Shown piece by piece: positions 12,164-25,324 of a DNA stretch of 64,000 nt (its first letter is position 1; each line of letters starts with the position of its first letter). This DNA is from Proteles cristata cristata (lineage: Eukaryota; Chordata; Mammalia; Carnivora; Hyaenidae): NCBI GenBank assembly GCA_017311185.1, contig JAESUZ010000464.1, forward strand, positions 310,001-374,000, read 5' to 3'. A model generated the notes under the pieces. The model was given only the letters and a program-made list of their open reading frames with translations, was not told the origin of the DNA and searched no databases. A program made the position numbers and the translations under genes.

Positions 12164-12385
12164 GTTTTTGTTTTTTTGTTTTTAATGTTTTTATTTATTT
12201 CTGAGACAAAGAGACATCGTGTGAGTAGGGGAGGGTCAGAGAGAGAGGGAGACACAGAATCTGAAGCAGCTCCGGGCTCTGAACTGTCAGCATAGACCCC
12301 GACACAGGGCTCGAACCCACAAACCGCGAGATCATGTCCTGAGCCGCAGTCGGAGCTTAACCGACTGAGCCACCCAAGTGCCCCG
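12164..12385 (-). mobile_element. tRNA-Lys CAN-type SINE, minus
   Basis: The tail TTTTTGTTTTTAATG is on the left and the head GGGGCACTTGGGTGGC (rc) on the right. GCAGTTATGTCTTTG and GCAGTTATATCTTTG are the target-site duplication. Confidence 0.88.
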
Positions 12386-12599
12386 GCAGTTATATCTTTG
12401 AATGTATTTTCTTTATTTTCAGTTTTAGAGTAGTTAAATTACACTTAAACTAAAAGACCCATATGATTCTCAGGAGCTTGCGTTTGGCGTCACTGGCTCA
12501 GGCAAGTCAAAGATGTCCTTCATTTTGGATTTTGTGGGTATGTGCTGGGCTGTTCATTACTAACCACCAGCAGATTTCGGAAACTTCACTGGTGACCTC

Positions 12600-12835
12600 A
12601 CGCATAGGCAGCACTGTAGTATGGTGGTCAGAACATGGGTTTTGTTGTCGGACAGACCTGGGTCTGAATAGGAACGCTGCCACTTACTAGTTTCTGTAAG
12701 TCACTGTTTCTCTGCCCTTCATTTCCTCATCTGTAGAAGGGAAGTGGTGTCACCTAAGCAGCATGATTCCTGTGGGGATGAAATGAGAGTATGTATTTAA
12801 AGCTCTCAGCCCAGGCTTTGGCATTTACAAAGTAC
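12600..12835 (+). repeat. MIR, plus
   Basis: GTAGTATGGTGGTCAGAACA, CTGCCACTTACTAGTTTCTG and TTTCCTCATCTGTAGAAGGG are the MIR landmarks in order. Confidence 0.75.
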
Positions 12836-14926
12836 TTTTGAAGGAGAGTGGGGCTGCCAAGGGCTGAGTGCTGTGTGGACTCCAGGACATCAGTATCCTT
12901 TAGAGGCTCTCCTATACCAGCTCACATGTCCCCCGAGCTCCAGGCTCACATGTACAGTGTATAGTGAATTTGTGTGTCTAGTAGCAGCTGAAACTCAAGG
13001 AACAAACAGAATTTAGGATCCCATCCCTCTTAATGCTGTGTACCCCCAGATCATATTATTCTCCTGGTTAATGACCTTAAAATAGTATCAGCTTTCCTTA
13101 CCAGGACCTATGACCTTGGACTCAAAATGAAGTCCACAGACCAGGTGTCTCTCCTGGAAGCTTGTTAGAAATGCAGCCACTCTGCCCCTCTAGAATCAGA
13201 AGCTGCTTTTCAGTCAGATTCCTGGCAATTTTCCTGCATGTACTGTTTGAAATGCACTGAGCCCACCTCATGCTGACCTCCTCAAGGGTTGTGCTTCTCC
13301 CAGCATAAGATACCCAGCACTATGAAAGCCTGGACCCCAGTCTCTCCCCCACCTGGATCCCTTTCTGTGAATGAAGGGTAGTTAAATGTCTGGCTATTCA
13401 GATGGTTGATTTAGCATCTACCAGAGGTAGCTCCTGTTAATGAGTCCCCATGTTGACTTTTTCCAGGCAGACCCATGGGCAGGAACCCTCCCATAGACAC
13501 ATGGCTAGTAAGGACCCCCACGCCTCTTGCTCACGTCTCAGTTCTCAGCGTTGGTCCACCCTGAACCATGTATCCATCAATGAATACTATCAGACAGACA
13601 GACATTTGGGCTGTGTTTTGGTGTCTGATGGTGGCAGAAAAGGATTTCTAGTGCCTCGGGGTCAGCAATGTCAATCCCAGAAGCCACACTGGGAAGCAGT
13701 TTGAATACAGGCATAGCTGCCTGGAGGCCCAGGGGGCAGTGGAAATACAGTATCATTGGGGATTTTACTTTTTTAACCTAAGTGGGGAGTGACCTTCCTT
13801 CTACCCCAGGGGCTTACTGCTACTAAAATGGATAGCAGTCACTCACCTCTATAGAGAATGGGATCAACATTTGGAACCAACCAGAAAAGCAAAAACCAGC
13901 TTGCAGTCAGCAAAGTACACCCTCTCATCCCATGCCCTAGTGAGAACTTGATAGGGGACTCTGGGCCCCGTAGCAGCTGGTCTCTCCCCAGTGGACCGGA
14001 GCTGGAGCTCTGAACAGTAGGATCTCCCAGGCAGGAGAGACTTGGAAACTTACACCTCCTATGACAATGGCAGCTCTTGATGAGGGGATAGTCACCTGAA
14101 AAAGCTCCCTCCTGAAGTGTTTGAGGCACAGTGTGCATGGCCACCTTGACAGACCCAATGAACGGCAGAGGAAGGTCTGTTCCTCCAGGGCCTGTGTGAA
14201 CATCTGCTTGGGACCCCTGGGTTCCCTGCCTGGAACACAGGTCCATGGGGAGACAGGCCTGCACACGTCTGATCAAGTTGACAAGACATTGGAGTCCAGG
14301 TGTGGCTCCATGTAGCTGCTATGAGGGCTAAGGAGCTCAACCCAACACTGGCTGCCAGAAATCGCTGGACACAGTTCTATGGCCTGGCCTGGCAGCATCA
14401 GCCACAGCTTGGCTATGGGCCAAAGAGCACTAGCTGGGAATGGGGAGGCGAGCCCCAGGAGCCAAGGATTCCTGGGGCTTAGGACATTCTCTCCCCCTCT
14501 CCCTCCCCTTGTGATTTCCTCTTCCTAAATGGATTCTGTCCTGATTCCTTTTGGTCAATACTTTGCATGCTTTTCTCTCTCATGTCTCTCTTTTACCAGC
14601 CACCTAACCAGGCAGAAATGCTCTCCCTTTTCCAGGCCCCTTAGCCACCATCCATGTTTCACATTGTTGAACTCTTGATTCAAGTCCTAACCCCTCCTTG
14701 AACTTATTCCACGGGCTCCAGCCCTGGAGCTTCACCTCTTTGCCTCTGAGTGCCTCCCTCTGTCCTAGTGGTATTCCATTTCCCATGTGCTGGTGTGGCT
14801 CTGACATGACCATGTGACCTCAGGGTCAGTGGCTCTGTGTGTGTAGTCAGTTACACTCATGAAGCATTCCTGTCTCACCTGGTACCCTGTACATGCATAA
14901 CAGTGTGTGAGTAGTGTGTGTGTACA

Positions 14927-14961
<35 letters not shown>

Positions 14962-15579
14962 CATACTTTGCCTTTAATGACTTAAAGTCTGGGAGGAAGG
15001 ATAAATCATGTCACAAATGACTGAAGTGGGAATATGACAAATGGTAGACACAAGACATAAGGATTCAAAGGAGAAGAAGATTGGGAAGGGGTGGGAAGAG
15101 CTGCATCGAGCCAGGGACCCCTGGAGTAGGTCTTGGGGGGTGCAGGGAACTTCATCTAGAATGAGCACTGGAGGCAGGAGGGACCTTTTGGGAAGAGAGC
15201 TGCTTGTGCAAAGGCACAGAGGGCAGAAAGCATAGGCTGTCCTGGGGAAGCACCGTTTCCTCTGAGGCCACCTGAGGCCCTCAGTGTGGCACAGGGGGCT
15301 GGGCCAGCACAGCCCGGCCCGTCTCTATGTGCTCCAGGAGGTCACCAGAACCAGGCAGGGAATGTGGCCGACTGGGGATGCCCATGAGGACTTGGTAGTG
15401 GTGGAAGATGAGTGTGGAAGCTCTGTGCTGTGGCTGCACCGGGGTTCTCATGGTCCCCACCCCAAGCACTTCTCATTCCTGAAGCCAGTGCCCCAGTGAA
15501 GCTGTGGGGGCATCCAACCTAGACCACAGCACCCAGTGCTGAGAATGAGGGCAGGCTCAGTGATGGGAACATGCACCAG
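12836..15579. other. Intergenic, downstream of the gene's 3' end
   Basis: I support no gene here. Several open frames at 13.8-14.5 kb and 14.6-15.5 kb lack motifs and overlap on both strands. A TG microsatellite lies at about 14915-14960. Confidence 0.5.
14915..14960. repeat. (TG)n microsatellite
   Basis: GTGTGTGTGTACATGCGTG followed by an unbroken run of about 15 TG units. Confidence 0.9.
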
Positions 15580-15837
15580 TTTTCTTGATTTGTATGACTT
15601 TATTTTCCCTCACCCCAAAGTATGTCAGACAGAAATCAGCACAAGCCAAGGTCCAGGCTCTGAAAGAAATCTGGGTGTTGCCCAAAAGGACCATGTCATA
15701 AATCTGAGCACATGTTTCAGGCCCCAGTGGCCCCTGAGACACCCACTCCTTCCTACCAGGAGTGAATGGGTTAACCTGGTTGTGCTCTCCATGGAGAAGG
15801 CACTCCTGCAAATGGCCCCTGCAGCATCTCGTGTGAC
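15580..15837 (-). other. 3' UTR of the cysteine-rich gene
   Basis: The untranslated sequence runs about 240-260 nt from the TGA to just past the poly(A) signal. No repeat interrupts it. The exact cleavage site is inferred from the signal position and was not observed. Confidence 0.75.
15599..15604 (-). terminator. Polyadenylation signal AATAAA
   Basis: The minus strand reads GGGAAAATAAAGTCATAC here, about 235 nt after the stop codon of W34. This is the canonical hexamer at a sensible distance, and it supports the end of the gene. Confidence 0.8.
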
Positions 15838-16089
15838 TCAGCGCGTCCCCAGGCCGGGCCAACTCCCTTCTGTACAGCCGCTGCCATCTGCCACCTGGAG
15901 GAGCAGAGACAGCTCCCATTCCAGGTCTTCAATCTTCTGAGCCAGGTGGGCTCTTCTCACTTCCAGCATCAGGGCCTCCTCTGTCTTCAAGGCCCAGGTC
16001 CCCAGATTCTCTCCATCCGGGCCACCGGCCTCTGCCGGGTAGGGTCTGTCTTCTTGCCTCCTCATGCCAGGGAAGATGTTGGGAACCTC
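15838..16089 (-). CDS. Exon W34: last coding exon, C-terminus
   Basis: The acceptor TGTCCTTTTCAG|GAGGTT is phase 0, and the frame ends at TGA (15838-15840), giving 84 codons including the stop. The peptide contains EVPNIFPGMRR, an acidic linker, then EEALMLEVRRAHLAQKIED and LEWELSLLLQ, a second coiled-coil-like helix close to the C-terminus. The 3' UTR follows at once. Confidence 0.87.
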   Translation of the reverse strand, partial: EVPNIFPGMRRQEDRPYPAEAGGPDGENLGTWALKTEEALMLEVRRAHLAQKIEDLEWELSLLLQVADGSGCTEGSWPGLGTR

Positions 16090-17415
16090 CTGAAAAGGAC
16101 ACAAACAGGAAAAGGAGATGTGACTCCAGAGAGCTGTAAGTTCACTCTTTCCTGCACGCACCATGTGATACTGGTATCACTCCCGTCACTCTGACAGTCT
16201 CTAGGCATTAACACCCCACCAAATACTTGAGAAGATGCCAACAACTTACCTCCAGGGACTGACCTCACAGCTAACTAACAAAGACATAGTGTTTCCTGAG
16301 TCTATGTTGCTACATTAATGCACAACAACTAATTATATCGTTTCACAATCATCATAGTTAATAATTTGGAATAATTACCGAATAATTAAATCTTGCTGTA
16401 TTTTATAGCCCCTCAGCTCATCCTGTTTATTCCTTCCTTAATACTAGAGACATTTATGTAATGTCTTTTTAAGCCTGAGGTTGCCCTGTTACTTTATCCT
16501 CACCAAATCACCTAAGCCCCTCAGTGCAGTCAATGATGGTCCCTTTGCATGGTCCTTCCACAGTGTCACAGCTTCCGATCTGAAGTGGAGGGTGGCAGCT
16601 CAGAGACCCTACAGCTCAGTGTGACTTTTTGGGGAATAGCTCAGAGAAGGAACGGCAGGGTCCTCTTGGGCCGTCACACCAAGAGACTCTCCTAGTTGTG
16701 AAGAGGGGATTCCCCGGTGACACAGGCATCCTGGCACACGGATGCCCACGCTGGGAAACCCGGAGGGAGAAGGTGTCCCTGCGTGCTTTTCCACCACCCA
16801 GGGTCCTGCCTGTGTGCAGCAACGCAGCAAGGCAGGGAGTAGGGTGAGACGAAGGAGGTACTGGCGAGGTGCAAGAGTTAAGAGTATACCAAAAGAGTCA
16901 AGTCAAGAGAAATGATATTTTAACACAGTATTAAAAATCTCCAAGTAGCAAACTAAGGCCCACAAGCTGGCTGCCTGCTTTGGTGAATAGAGTTGTATTG
17001 AGCTCAGTGCAGATACAACTGGATTATTCCCTTTTGTCTCTTGTCTTTGTCCCCTCCAGCCCTTCCTATACTGATACCTTCAGAGACTCACATTAGGATG
17101 GGGAAGCAATCTAGCTGAATCTCACGGAAAAGTCCTGGTTCCAGAACCATGTACCACTAGTTACGCTACATCTAAACAGCTACTTTTGTGCTCCCTTTTC
17201 ATGCTCTTCCTCAGTCTTTCCAGGCTATCCATTTAACAGGCCTTCCCTGTTTCTAGAAGTACTTACCAAACCAAGCAGGCAAAACCAAACTTTGGCCGGT
17301 GGGCTTTCTGGTCCCAACCTCTCCCGTGCGGCCCTGTGACTCCGCGGGTCCCACACTGTGAGACCAGCTATCTGTGGGCCCCTCAGGAGGTGAAGCAGTA
17401 GTCTGCTGAGCTTAC
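16090..17415. other. Intron between W33 and W34
   Basis: No clear repeat or additional exon recognised; moderately AT-rich in the 16.3-16.5 kb part. Confidence 0.5.
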
Positions 17416-17553
17416 CACAAACGTACTGCCTTCACTTGGGGGCGGTTGGCCTGGTTTGTCCTTTTCCTTCTGGAGTTCTAGGGCGTGAGCAGTGAGCTGG
17501 AAGAACTCCTCATTCAGCTCATCCAAAGTGTCTTCCACCTGCCATATCTTTCT
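17416..17553 (-). CDS. Exon W33: tail, coiled-coil segment
   Basis: The acceptor CCTTGTTTATAG|AGAAAG and donor TTTGTG|GTAAGC bound 138 nt in phase 0-0; only this frame is open. The peptide WQVEDTLDELNEEFFQLTA then HALELQKEKDK has heptad-like hydrophobics and many Glu/Lys, expected of a coiled coil. Confidence 0.82.
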
Positions 17554-18490
17554 CTATAAACAAGGGACACATGGGCTTCATTACTTTCACTTTTATTCTT
17601 ATTTCATTGCAAATCCATTGAGCTCCTGTTCCATGACAGGCAGTGGGATTAATACCGGACATACAGAGTTGAAGTCAGGTCTTCTCTCAAAGAGCTAAGA
17701 TCTAAAGGCAAGTAAACTCAGGTGTACAATCCAATAGAATAAAGGCTATCGTGGATGGGGCCACAGGAGCAAGAATCAGGATGCCTAATTCAGGTAGGCA
17801 TGACCAGGGAGAACTTTCTTAAAGAGGGCATATCTCAGCTAAGTGTTACTGATTAACAAGAATTATCTGGGTGCACAATGGAAGAAAGGCATGCTAGGCA
17901 AAGGGAACAGCATGTATGAAAACATAGAGATATGAGAGAGAACAGGGAACATTCATCCCTCAGTACATCCATGTGTCCATCCACTCATAAGTAAAGAAAA
18001 CCTTATTGATCATTCGGTATGTGTCAAGCCAATAATTAGTTCTAAAATTCCATTAGTGAACTTCCTTGGGGTTTACAGTCTATCAAGAATGGCAAACCAA
18101 AACCAAGGAATGATGAGTGATGAGTATTACCTATGGGTTGCTGTGTGAAGGTTGCTATGGAAGTAGTCAAAGCTCAGTTTGGTTGTAGCATGGAATTTGT
18201 TTGGAAAAGTGGAAGGAGGTGATGCTGGAGAAATGGAGGTAATGTGGGAGCTAGAGAGAGTGGTACACAAAGGGCATTGTGTGCTAGTCTCAGCTACAAT
18301 GGCAGAGGCTTTCTTATTAATAGTATTTGATTTTTAGAGAGTGCCAGTTAGCCCAGCTGAGAAACAGCTTATTTTCAGACTCTTGTAGATCGAGATTACC
18401 ATATGAACACATTTTGGCCAATGAGATGTAAAAGAAAATTGTTGAAAGAATGAGTTCTAGAAAACATCTTTAAAAAGAGAGTTGACTTTA

Positions 18491-18712
18491 GAGTGCCTGG
18501 GTGGTTCAGTCAGTAAGCGTCAACTCTTGATTTCAGCTGTCATGATCTCATGATCTGTGGGATCAAGCCTCACATGGGGCTCTCTGCTGACAGCAGAGCC
18601 TGCTTGGGATTCTCTCTCTCCCTCTGTCTCTGCCTCTCCTGTGCTCATACTCTCCCTCACCCCCTCAATAAATAAATTAATAAACTTTTAAAAATAAAAT
18701 AATAAAATAAAA
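18491..18712 (+). mobile_element. tRNA-Lys CAN-type SINE, plus
   Basis: Head GAGTGCCTGGGTGGTTCAGT, a CT-rich body, and tail CAATAAATAAATTAATAAAC. Imperfect AAAGAGAGTTGACTT and AAAGAGATCTGACTT flank it. Confidence 0.85.
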
Positions 18713-20384
18713 AGAGATCTGACTTGGTCAGCCTGCCCCCTTTCATCTTCCTGTATGTGGCATGTGAGTATTTTTCCTTAAAGGCTAAGGTGTTAACTGC
18801 TACCCACCTGGGTGGGTGTTGAGGTCATGAGGCCATTTATGGTGGGAAGTGGTCCCCATTTGCCTGAGTAAAGTCTGGACTCAGGAAGTGGCTCTCTATT
18901 CTCTGAACTTGAATTAAAAACCTGCATCTGACTTGAGCACATGGCCCATTGCTGAGCAGGCTTGTTGCTCAGAGCTGAGGTTGGAAAAGATACGATAAGA
19001 GAAATTAGAACCATAGGGCTGAGCACACTATTAGGAGGCCAGATTGGGCTGGGGGGCTAGGAAGCTAACCTCCCAAGAGTACTGGAAGAAGCAAACCCCA
19101 AGTATGCAAGTGGAGACGGTCACCGTTGCCCCACAGGGAGGCCTACATAGAGGAAAATTCCCCTGAAGATGCTTGTGAAATGAAAACACAAAATATGGAA
19201 GGTAATCCAATGGCACAAGAACTAGCTGACCTGATGAAAACACCCCCAAGAAACTGGAAATAACAATGAGATCTGAGCATGACTGTCATATAAGCATGAG
19301 AAGGAAGATGAAAGAATAGAATCCATAAAGCAAGCACAGGAACATTATACAGAAAAAGAAATCTAGAAATGAAAACATATGAAGAGAATAACGTGATTGA
19401 TGACTTACGTATAGACCCAGTTGTAGTGAGTTTGTAGAAACTTATGAGGAAATCACCTGGAATGTGGAACTGAGAGGCAAATAGGTAGGAAACATAAAGG
19501 AGAAATGAAGAAATACAGAGGTAGAAATTTTAAATGTTGTATAGCAAAATCCATTAATAGATAGATGGTGGTTTTGCCTATACATTTTTCCAAGTGTCTA
19601 TGTAGTGTGTTCATTTTGCCATCTTATTGGACACCAAGATGCCTTCATGAACTGTCAGTTGCTTGAGCAGGGGTTGAGTTTGTCATGTCTGTGGATCCCC
19701 AGCTCCCTCACACTCAGCTTGTCTCCTATAAATGCTGGGTTGAAAAGGATGAGGATCTCCTTCCCTTTCCTCATTCATGTTTCTGAACTAGGTCAGGCAG
19801 CGTAATACAGAAGAAAAAGCACAAGTGGACAGAATGGGATTTCACACTCTTGGACAAAGTTACCCTCCTCTCTGAGGTTCGGTTTCCACAGGTGAAGAAT
19901 CAATGTCTGTCTCAGAAGGCTGTGGTCAGGTTCAAATGCATGTGTGAAAGCGACCAGCTCAGGTCTGGCTCACAGGAAGATCTAACAAATAACACCTTTT
20001 CTGTCTGCCCCTCTTGGGCACTGATATGCATGGGGATGATGGGTAAAATCGTTACTATCCATTTTTGGATACCGATGGTTTCCCATGTCCTATAGCTCCA
20101 TTGTGTCATGGACTGTCATCATATCTGCTATTTCACCTTCATGAAGAAGGAAAGGGAAAAAAACATCCCTCTATAGAAAGAATTTCCCAGTCTGCCCCCA
20201 CCCTGGTTTGTATGAGGGACTAATGCCAGTAAAAACTGCCTCTATACTGGTGTCACTTTTTTTAAGTGAGTGATCAGAAACTGGAATTTTTGAGGAGATT
20301 CCATGGACAAAACATTATGTTTCATAGGCTTTTTTCCCCCATTTCCATTCCCATTACTATCAGATCAGCCCTAGTATCTTTTGA

Positions 20385-20880
20385 TTAAAAAGAAATGAAA
20401 AACATATTTGCAAATGACATCGGATAAAGGGTCAGTATCCAAAACCTATAAGAACTTATCAAACTCAACGCCCGAAAAACAAATAATTCAGTGAAGAAGT
20501 GGGCAGAAGACATGAATAGACACTTTTCTAAAGAGGACATCCAGATGGCTAACAGACTCAATATCATTCATCATCAGGGAAGTACAAATCAAAACACAAT
20601 CAGATGCCACCTCACACCCACCAGAATGGCTAAAAATAACAACTCAGGAAACAACCAATGTCAAGGATGCAGAGAAAGGGGAACACTTTTCCACCATTGG
20701 TGGGAGTGCAAACTGGAAAGCAGTGTGGAAGTTCCTCAAAAAGTTAAAAATAGACCTACTCTGTATCCCAGCAATTGCACTAATAGGTATTTACCCAAAG
20801 GATACAAAAATACAGATTCGAAGGGGCACATGCACCCCAATGTTTATAGCAACACTATTATTTTATTAAATAATAATTTA
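20385..20880 (+). mobile_element. L1 ORF2 C-terminal fragment, plus
   Basis: The plus frame has MKKWAEDMNRHFSKEDIQMA, then CHLTPTRMAK and HHWWECKL, the conserved ORF2 C-terminal region. The frame is broken and the 5' part is missing. Confidence 0.88.
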
Positions 20881-21252
20881 AAAAGAAAAGTCAGAAGTAT
20901 GTCAGAACAAAAAAATCTCCCAACTTTTGTTTTTCTCATTGTGAAAGGTATCCCTGGTTCAATGTAGACCATTAGTAAATATAACATTTAAATATATAAA
21001 CAAGTACATTACTATCATGATAACCCCCTGAGGTGGACTCCATTGAAGGCCCTACTTTACACCCTCTGGGCCTGGGCCCTTCATCATGTTCTTCTGCCCT
21101 GCCCTCTCATGGTGGGTGGACATTTTTCTCACAATTTGAAGCTGATCTCCTTTGGCCATTAAGATAGGCAGAAGTCACCTGATGACAGGTTTGAGCCTGG
21201 GACTCAAGAGGGCTTTTGTGATTCTGCCAACACCTTAAGAAGGACATGTCCG

Positions 21253-21367
21253 TGGCACCTGGGGGCTCAGTCAGTAGGGTGTCCAACTTTGGCTCAGGTC
21301 ATGATCTCACAGCCTGTGAGTTTGAGACCCTCGTCACTCACACTTTGTCTCTCTGTCTCTCTCAAAA

Positions 21368-21418
<51 letters not shown>

Positions 21419-21458
21419 AAAGTAATAAATAAGTAAATAATAAACATAAAAGAAAAAA
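21253..21458 (+). mobile_element. CAN-type SINE with long (AAAT)n tail, plus
   Basis: Head GTGGCACCTGGGGGCTCAGT, a shortened body, then about 14 AAAT units. A perfect 15-bp AAGAAGGACATGTCC flanks both sides, showing target-primed insertion. Confidence 0.87.
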
Positions 21459-22529
21459 AGAAGGACATGTCCAGGCTAGCCCGCTGGCCCTGGGAGGAGG
21501 AGGAGAGACTTTGGATGCACAGCTGCCCCCAAACAGGGTCTCAAGCAAGCCCAATCTGGAGCTGGGACTCAGGTGAAATGCAGACCCCCAGAACTGTGGG
21601 GTGGGCCCAGACCGGATCAGCTGAGCCCCCAGACATCCGCTGTGGAGAATTTGTGTTACTGGTCCTGCAGCAAGAGGAACCGATACTCAGTAATCATTCT
21701 ACATTCCAGGTCTTCTCATTTCAGTTTCTCTCTCTTCCCCCAAGCTGCTCTCACTCCTACTTTTGTGTCCCTCTCTGTTTCCTATGTGCCTTTTTAAGAA
21801 TATATACACCCACATATGAAATCATGCCATATGTGCAATTCTCTATTTTCATCTTTTACCTTAATAACATTGAAAATCCTCCATAACTGTATTTTTTATA
21901 AAGGCATTAGTATTTCTGATAGAGCTCTACCAGAATTCAGGCAAACCCTTCTATTATCAGAAATTGAGATTATCTCCATTTATTTTTATATTGTAAAAAA
22001 TTTCAATGTCCTTGTTTCCTCATATTTGCCTGTATTTAACAATTTTTCCCTTTAGAGAGATTCGTAGGATTGGAGATACTGAGTCAAATGGAATGAATAT
22101 TTTAAAGACTTTTGACACAAACTGACAGATTGCTTCCCAGGAAGGTTTTAAGTTTTTACCCTCAACCAGCTGGATGTGAGAGTGACTATCTCTTTGATTC
22201 TCACAAACACTTAGTACTTTAGTTAAATGTTTTAGGTAGATTTAAATAAGTGCATCTAGTTTAATTAATATTTCTCTGATTCTTTGAACATTTTTCATAT
22301 AATTTCATGTCTGTGTTTTCTTTCTCTTAGGGCCATTTACACATTTTTTCCCCTCATATAGCAAAAGTATCTGTTGATGGTAAATTTTGACCTAGAGAAT
22401 CCTGTTTTATATTATTATGTGATCATACCTATGTTGCTTTCCTTTGAGATTTTTTTTTTTTTACCATTGTTTTGAAGATTCTTTTAAACCTTCACAGGCT
22501 TCTACCTCTTGCCCTTGTGAATATTATAG

Positions 22530-23075
22530 ATGCAAGGGCCTGGGACAGCACCCCTCCCCTACCAAGATAGGCCATGTTTGCATGCAGATTATGCCAAGTT
22601 TAAAAAAAATCAAGGCTCTAAGGACTTGAGCCTCCCCCACAACCACCCAAAATAATTTAGATAGAGGACCTGCTCCAGGAAGAGAGATGTCATCACAGAA
22701 AACTACATTGTGATATGAGCTGGGTGTGGTGGACAGGGAGGAATGGAGCAAGGCCTGTTTGATCAAAGTCCTCTCTGTGTCCTATTGTTTCTGGATGACC
22801 CAGCAAACATTTATTGACTGAACATTTACTCTTTTTCATCTTCCTGTGAATTGCGTTTCTTCCTTTGAATTCCCTACCTTCTTCTCCTTAGTTCAGGACA
22901 TACCTCATTTTGTCTGACTGACTTTACAATCTCATGTCTGTGTGGATTCCCCATACATATGAAATCAAAGTTGATTTTCTCTGTTAATCTCTCATGTCAA
23001 TTTAATTCTTAGTCCAGCTAGAAGAGTCTTGAAAGACAGAGAAAAAAATGATATCCTCCCCTACTTGGACAATCA
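22530..23075 (+). mobile_element. LTR-like element copy D, plus
   Basis: It starts near TGCAAGGGCCTGGG and has GAGGACCTGCTCCAGGAAGA, TGGAGCAAGGCCTGTTTGAT and a final TTAATTCTTAGTCCAGCTAG. It is closely related to copy B. Confidence 0.75.
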
Positions 23076-23343
23076 GTGAATACTTAGTGAGTGATTTTCT
23101 TGGCCAGTATTCTCTAATTCTAATTTCTTTTTCTACAAAATATCACTTCTAGTCATGTTTTCTCCACCCCTGTATTTGATTTCTGGACTCCAGAATCACA
23201 TACAGAGTGTAGGTAATAAGCAGGGTTGAAAAATGGGACGATCGGACAGCTCAGAATTCTTGGAGGTGGTAATGAGAGGCTGGAGGAGGAGGTGGTCACT
23301 CCCTGAGGTGAAGAGGACCTTGGTCACAGAGCCAGGATCCTAC

Positions 23344-23473
23344 CTGCATCTCGGGAAAGGCTTCATGTCTGTGTCCAGCCCCAAGGATCCACAACCTAGA
23401 GCCTGGGCCCTCTGTACCTCCTTCTTCGGCAGCATGCTGGGGAAGCTGTCCTGACCCCAGGTCCTGCTGGAGG
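23344..23473 (-). CDS. Exon W32: tail, low-complexity linker
   Basis: The acceptor CCCTTTTCCCAG|CCTCC is strong and the donor ATGCAG|GTAGGA good. Only one frame is open and consistent with W33 (phase 0). The peptide starts LQQDLGSGQLPQHAAEEGG. It has no recognisable motif, so the call rests on splice signals and phase. Confidence 0.58.
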
Positions 23474-23691
23474 CTGGGAAAAGGGAATGAGAGACACCTA
23501 TTTAGGCCTCTGCTGCCCAATAGTACATCTCCCTAACTAGAGAAAAAGAACATATTGGCCACCCTTAACTCCTCCCTGAGGAGTCTGGGATTAGAGAAGA
23601 ATGAGATTATTGACATGACAGAGAAACTGATAGACTCCCTGAAGCTGTACCCACACAGCCATCCCTGCCTCAGCAGGTAAGTGACTTCTCA

Positions 23692-24265
23692 GTGACAGGT
23701 ACAGAATATGCCACCCAGAAACATTCCAACTTGGCATATTGATTATTTTGAGCTGAAGGCAATCGAGAAGAAGCAGACACAAGGAAAGATCTCTTCCCTT
23801 ACCTTATTTGCCTAAAAGCAGGACATACATTTTAAAGGTGTCTTCCTCCCTTCTCTAGGAAGGACAGAAGTTAATCACCAAGGTAGCTCTAGATTTTTAT
23901 CAGCCTGGAGTTGGCACCAAAGGAATTTACACAAAAGCCTTGCTAAAACCAGCCCTTATCAACCACCACAACTTATATATTATAATATATAATCAATATA
24001 TTATATTTACCTTCTCACAATTTGACACCCTAGAAACTCAAAGATAATTTCTTTTGTCTTGTAGCCTCTCTAAAAATTTATCGTTATTTTATTAAGATGC
24101 TGTGTAAGCCCAAGTTCTCAACACTGTACCTCCCTTTACTCCTCGCTGAGTGCTTTCATGTGTATTGCCATGTGCATGTTAATGCTCACCTTTTGTTAGT
24201 TTAATTTACTGGGCTCCAGCCAAGAACCTAAGTTTGATAGAAGAAAGGAATTTTTTTCTTTCCCT
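23692..24265 (+). mobile_element. LTR-like element copy E, plus, diverged
   Basis: It shares TTGATTATTTTGAGCTGAAG and TTATTTGCCTAAAAGCAGG with copy B, and ends in a TTTGTTAGTTTAATTTACTG block. The middle is AT-rich and diverged. Confidence 0.55.
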
Positions 24266-24934
24266 ATATCGGGCTGGTTGTGCCCTGTGAGGGCTGTGTC
24301 TGTTAGGGCCTCCCTAACCGGCGTTCCTTCTGTGGCCCAGTAACTGCCTTGTGCCCTCGCCCTTCAGGCCTGGGATGGGGAGATGTTGGCCCAGTACTAC
24401 AGCTCCAGGGAACCGTGTTAGTCTTTGGGGTAACATGTATCTGCCCATACCTTTATATATCCTCCCTTATTACATTCCTCTCAAATTTTCCATTTAGAAG
24501 GTGCCTGCTTCCTGTTGGGATCCTGGTCAATACACTGCGATACAGTTCACATTCCCTTTGGGAAACCCAATTCTCAATCTCAGTTTCGGTTCCTTGAAAT
24601 GAGGAGGGTGGACTGTCTCCAGTGAGCCTTTGGGCCTCTGGGACTGGTTGCAGTTCATGAGCCATATCTGAGCTTTCTCACCTCCATGTTTTTGTCAACA
24701 CTGTTCTCCACGAACATCCTTCCTCAATGCCTCTGCCAGTTAGGACCCTACCATTATTTTAAAGCCTATTTTAAAGGATACATCATCACACAACCTTGCA
24801 GACATCTTTAAACCTCTACAGCCTTTTATTACAATCACTTGTTCTTCTTGATTCCTTCAGCTCTGTATCAAAGATGGCAATAAATATCTGTTGAATGAAA
24901 TTATCCTCAGGTTGTAGGTCATGACACTGGCTGG

Positions 24935-25052
24935 AAAGCCTGGGTGGCTCAGTCAGTTAAGCATACAACTTTTGATCTCAGGGTTGCGAGTTCAGGCCCC
25001 ATGTTGGACTCTGCACTGGGTGTGAAGACCACTTTAAAAAAAAAAAAAAAAG
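24935..25052 (+). mobile_element. Short tRNA-derived SINE, plus
   Basis: GCCTGGGTGGCTCAGTCAGT, a B-box-like GTTCAGGCCCC, CACTGGGTGTGAAGACC, then an A-run of about 15. It belongs to a shorter family than the CT-rich copies. Confidence 0.75.
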
Positions 25053-25089
25053 AGCCACTACTTTCAGGGAAGAGCCCCATCTAATTTTC

Positions 25090-25297
25090 TTTTTTTTTAA
25101 TTTATTTCTGAGAGAGAGAGACAGTGTGAGCAGGGGGGGGGGTCAGAAAGAGAGGGAGGTACAGAATCCAAAACAGCCTCCAGACTCCGAGCTAGCTGTC
25201 AGCACAGAGCCCAACACGGGGCTCGAACCCATGAACCATGAGATTATGACCTGAGCCAAAGTCGGTCACTTGACCGACTGAGCCACCCAGATGCCCC
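25090..25297 (-). mobile_element. tRNA-Lys CAN-type SINE, minus
   Basis: The T-run is on the left and the head GGGGCATCTGGGTGGC (rc) on the right. A run of about 10 G lies inside at 25131-25142. Confidence 0.85.
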
Positions 25298-25324
25298 GAG
25301 CCCAGTCTAGAATACAGGTCTCTG

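Larger units (their letters stand above)
17554..23343. other. 5.8-kb intron between W32 and W33
   Basis: It holds diverged L2/MIR-like sequence (about 17.6-18.1 and 19.8-20.0 kb), two SINEs, an L1 3' fragment and LTR copy D. No further exon is supported. Confidence 0.55.

Noticed and set aside
13839..14340. Cys/Ser-rich minus-strand frames past the gene's 3' end
   Set aside because: They lack the CPxGYC pattern and lie beyond the poly(A) signal.
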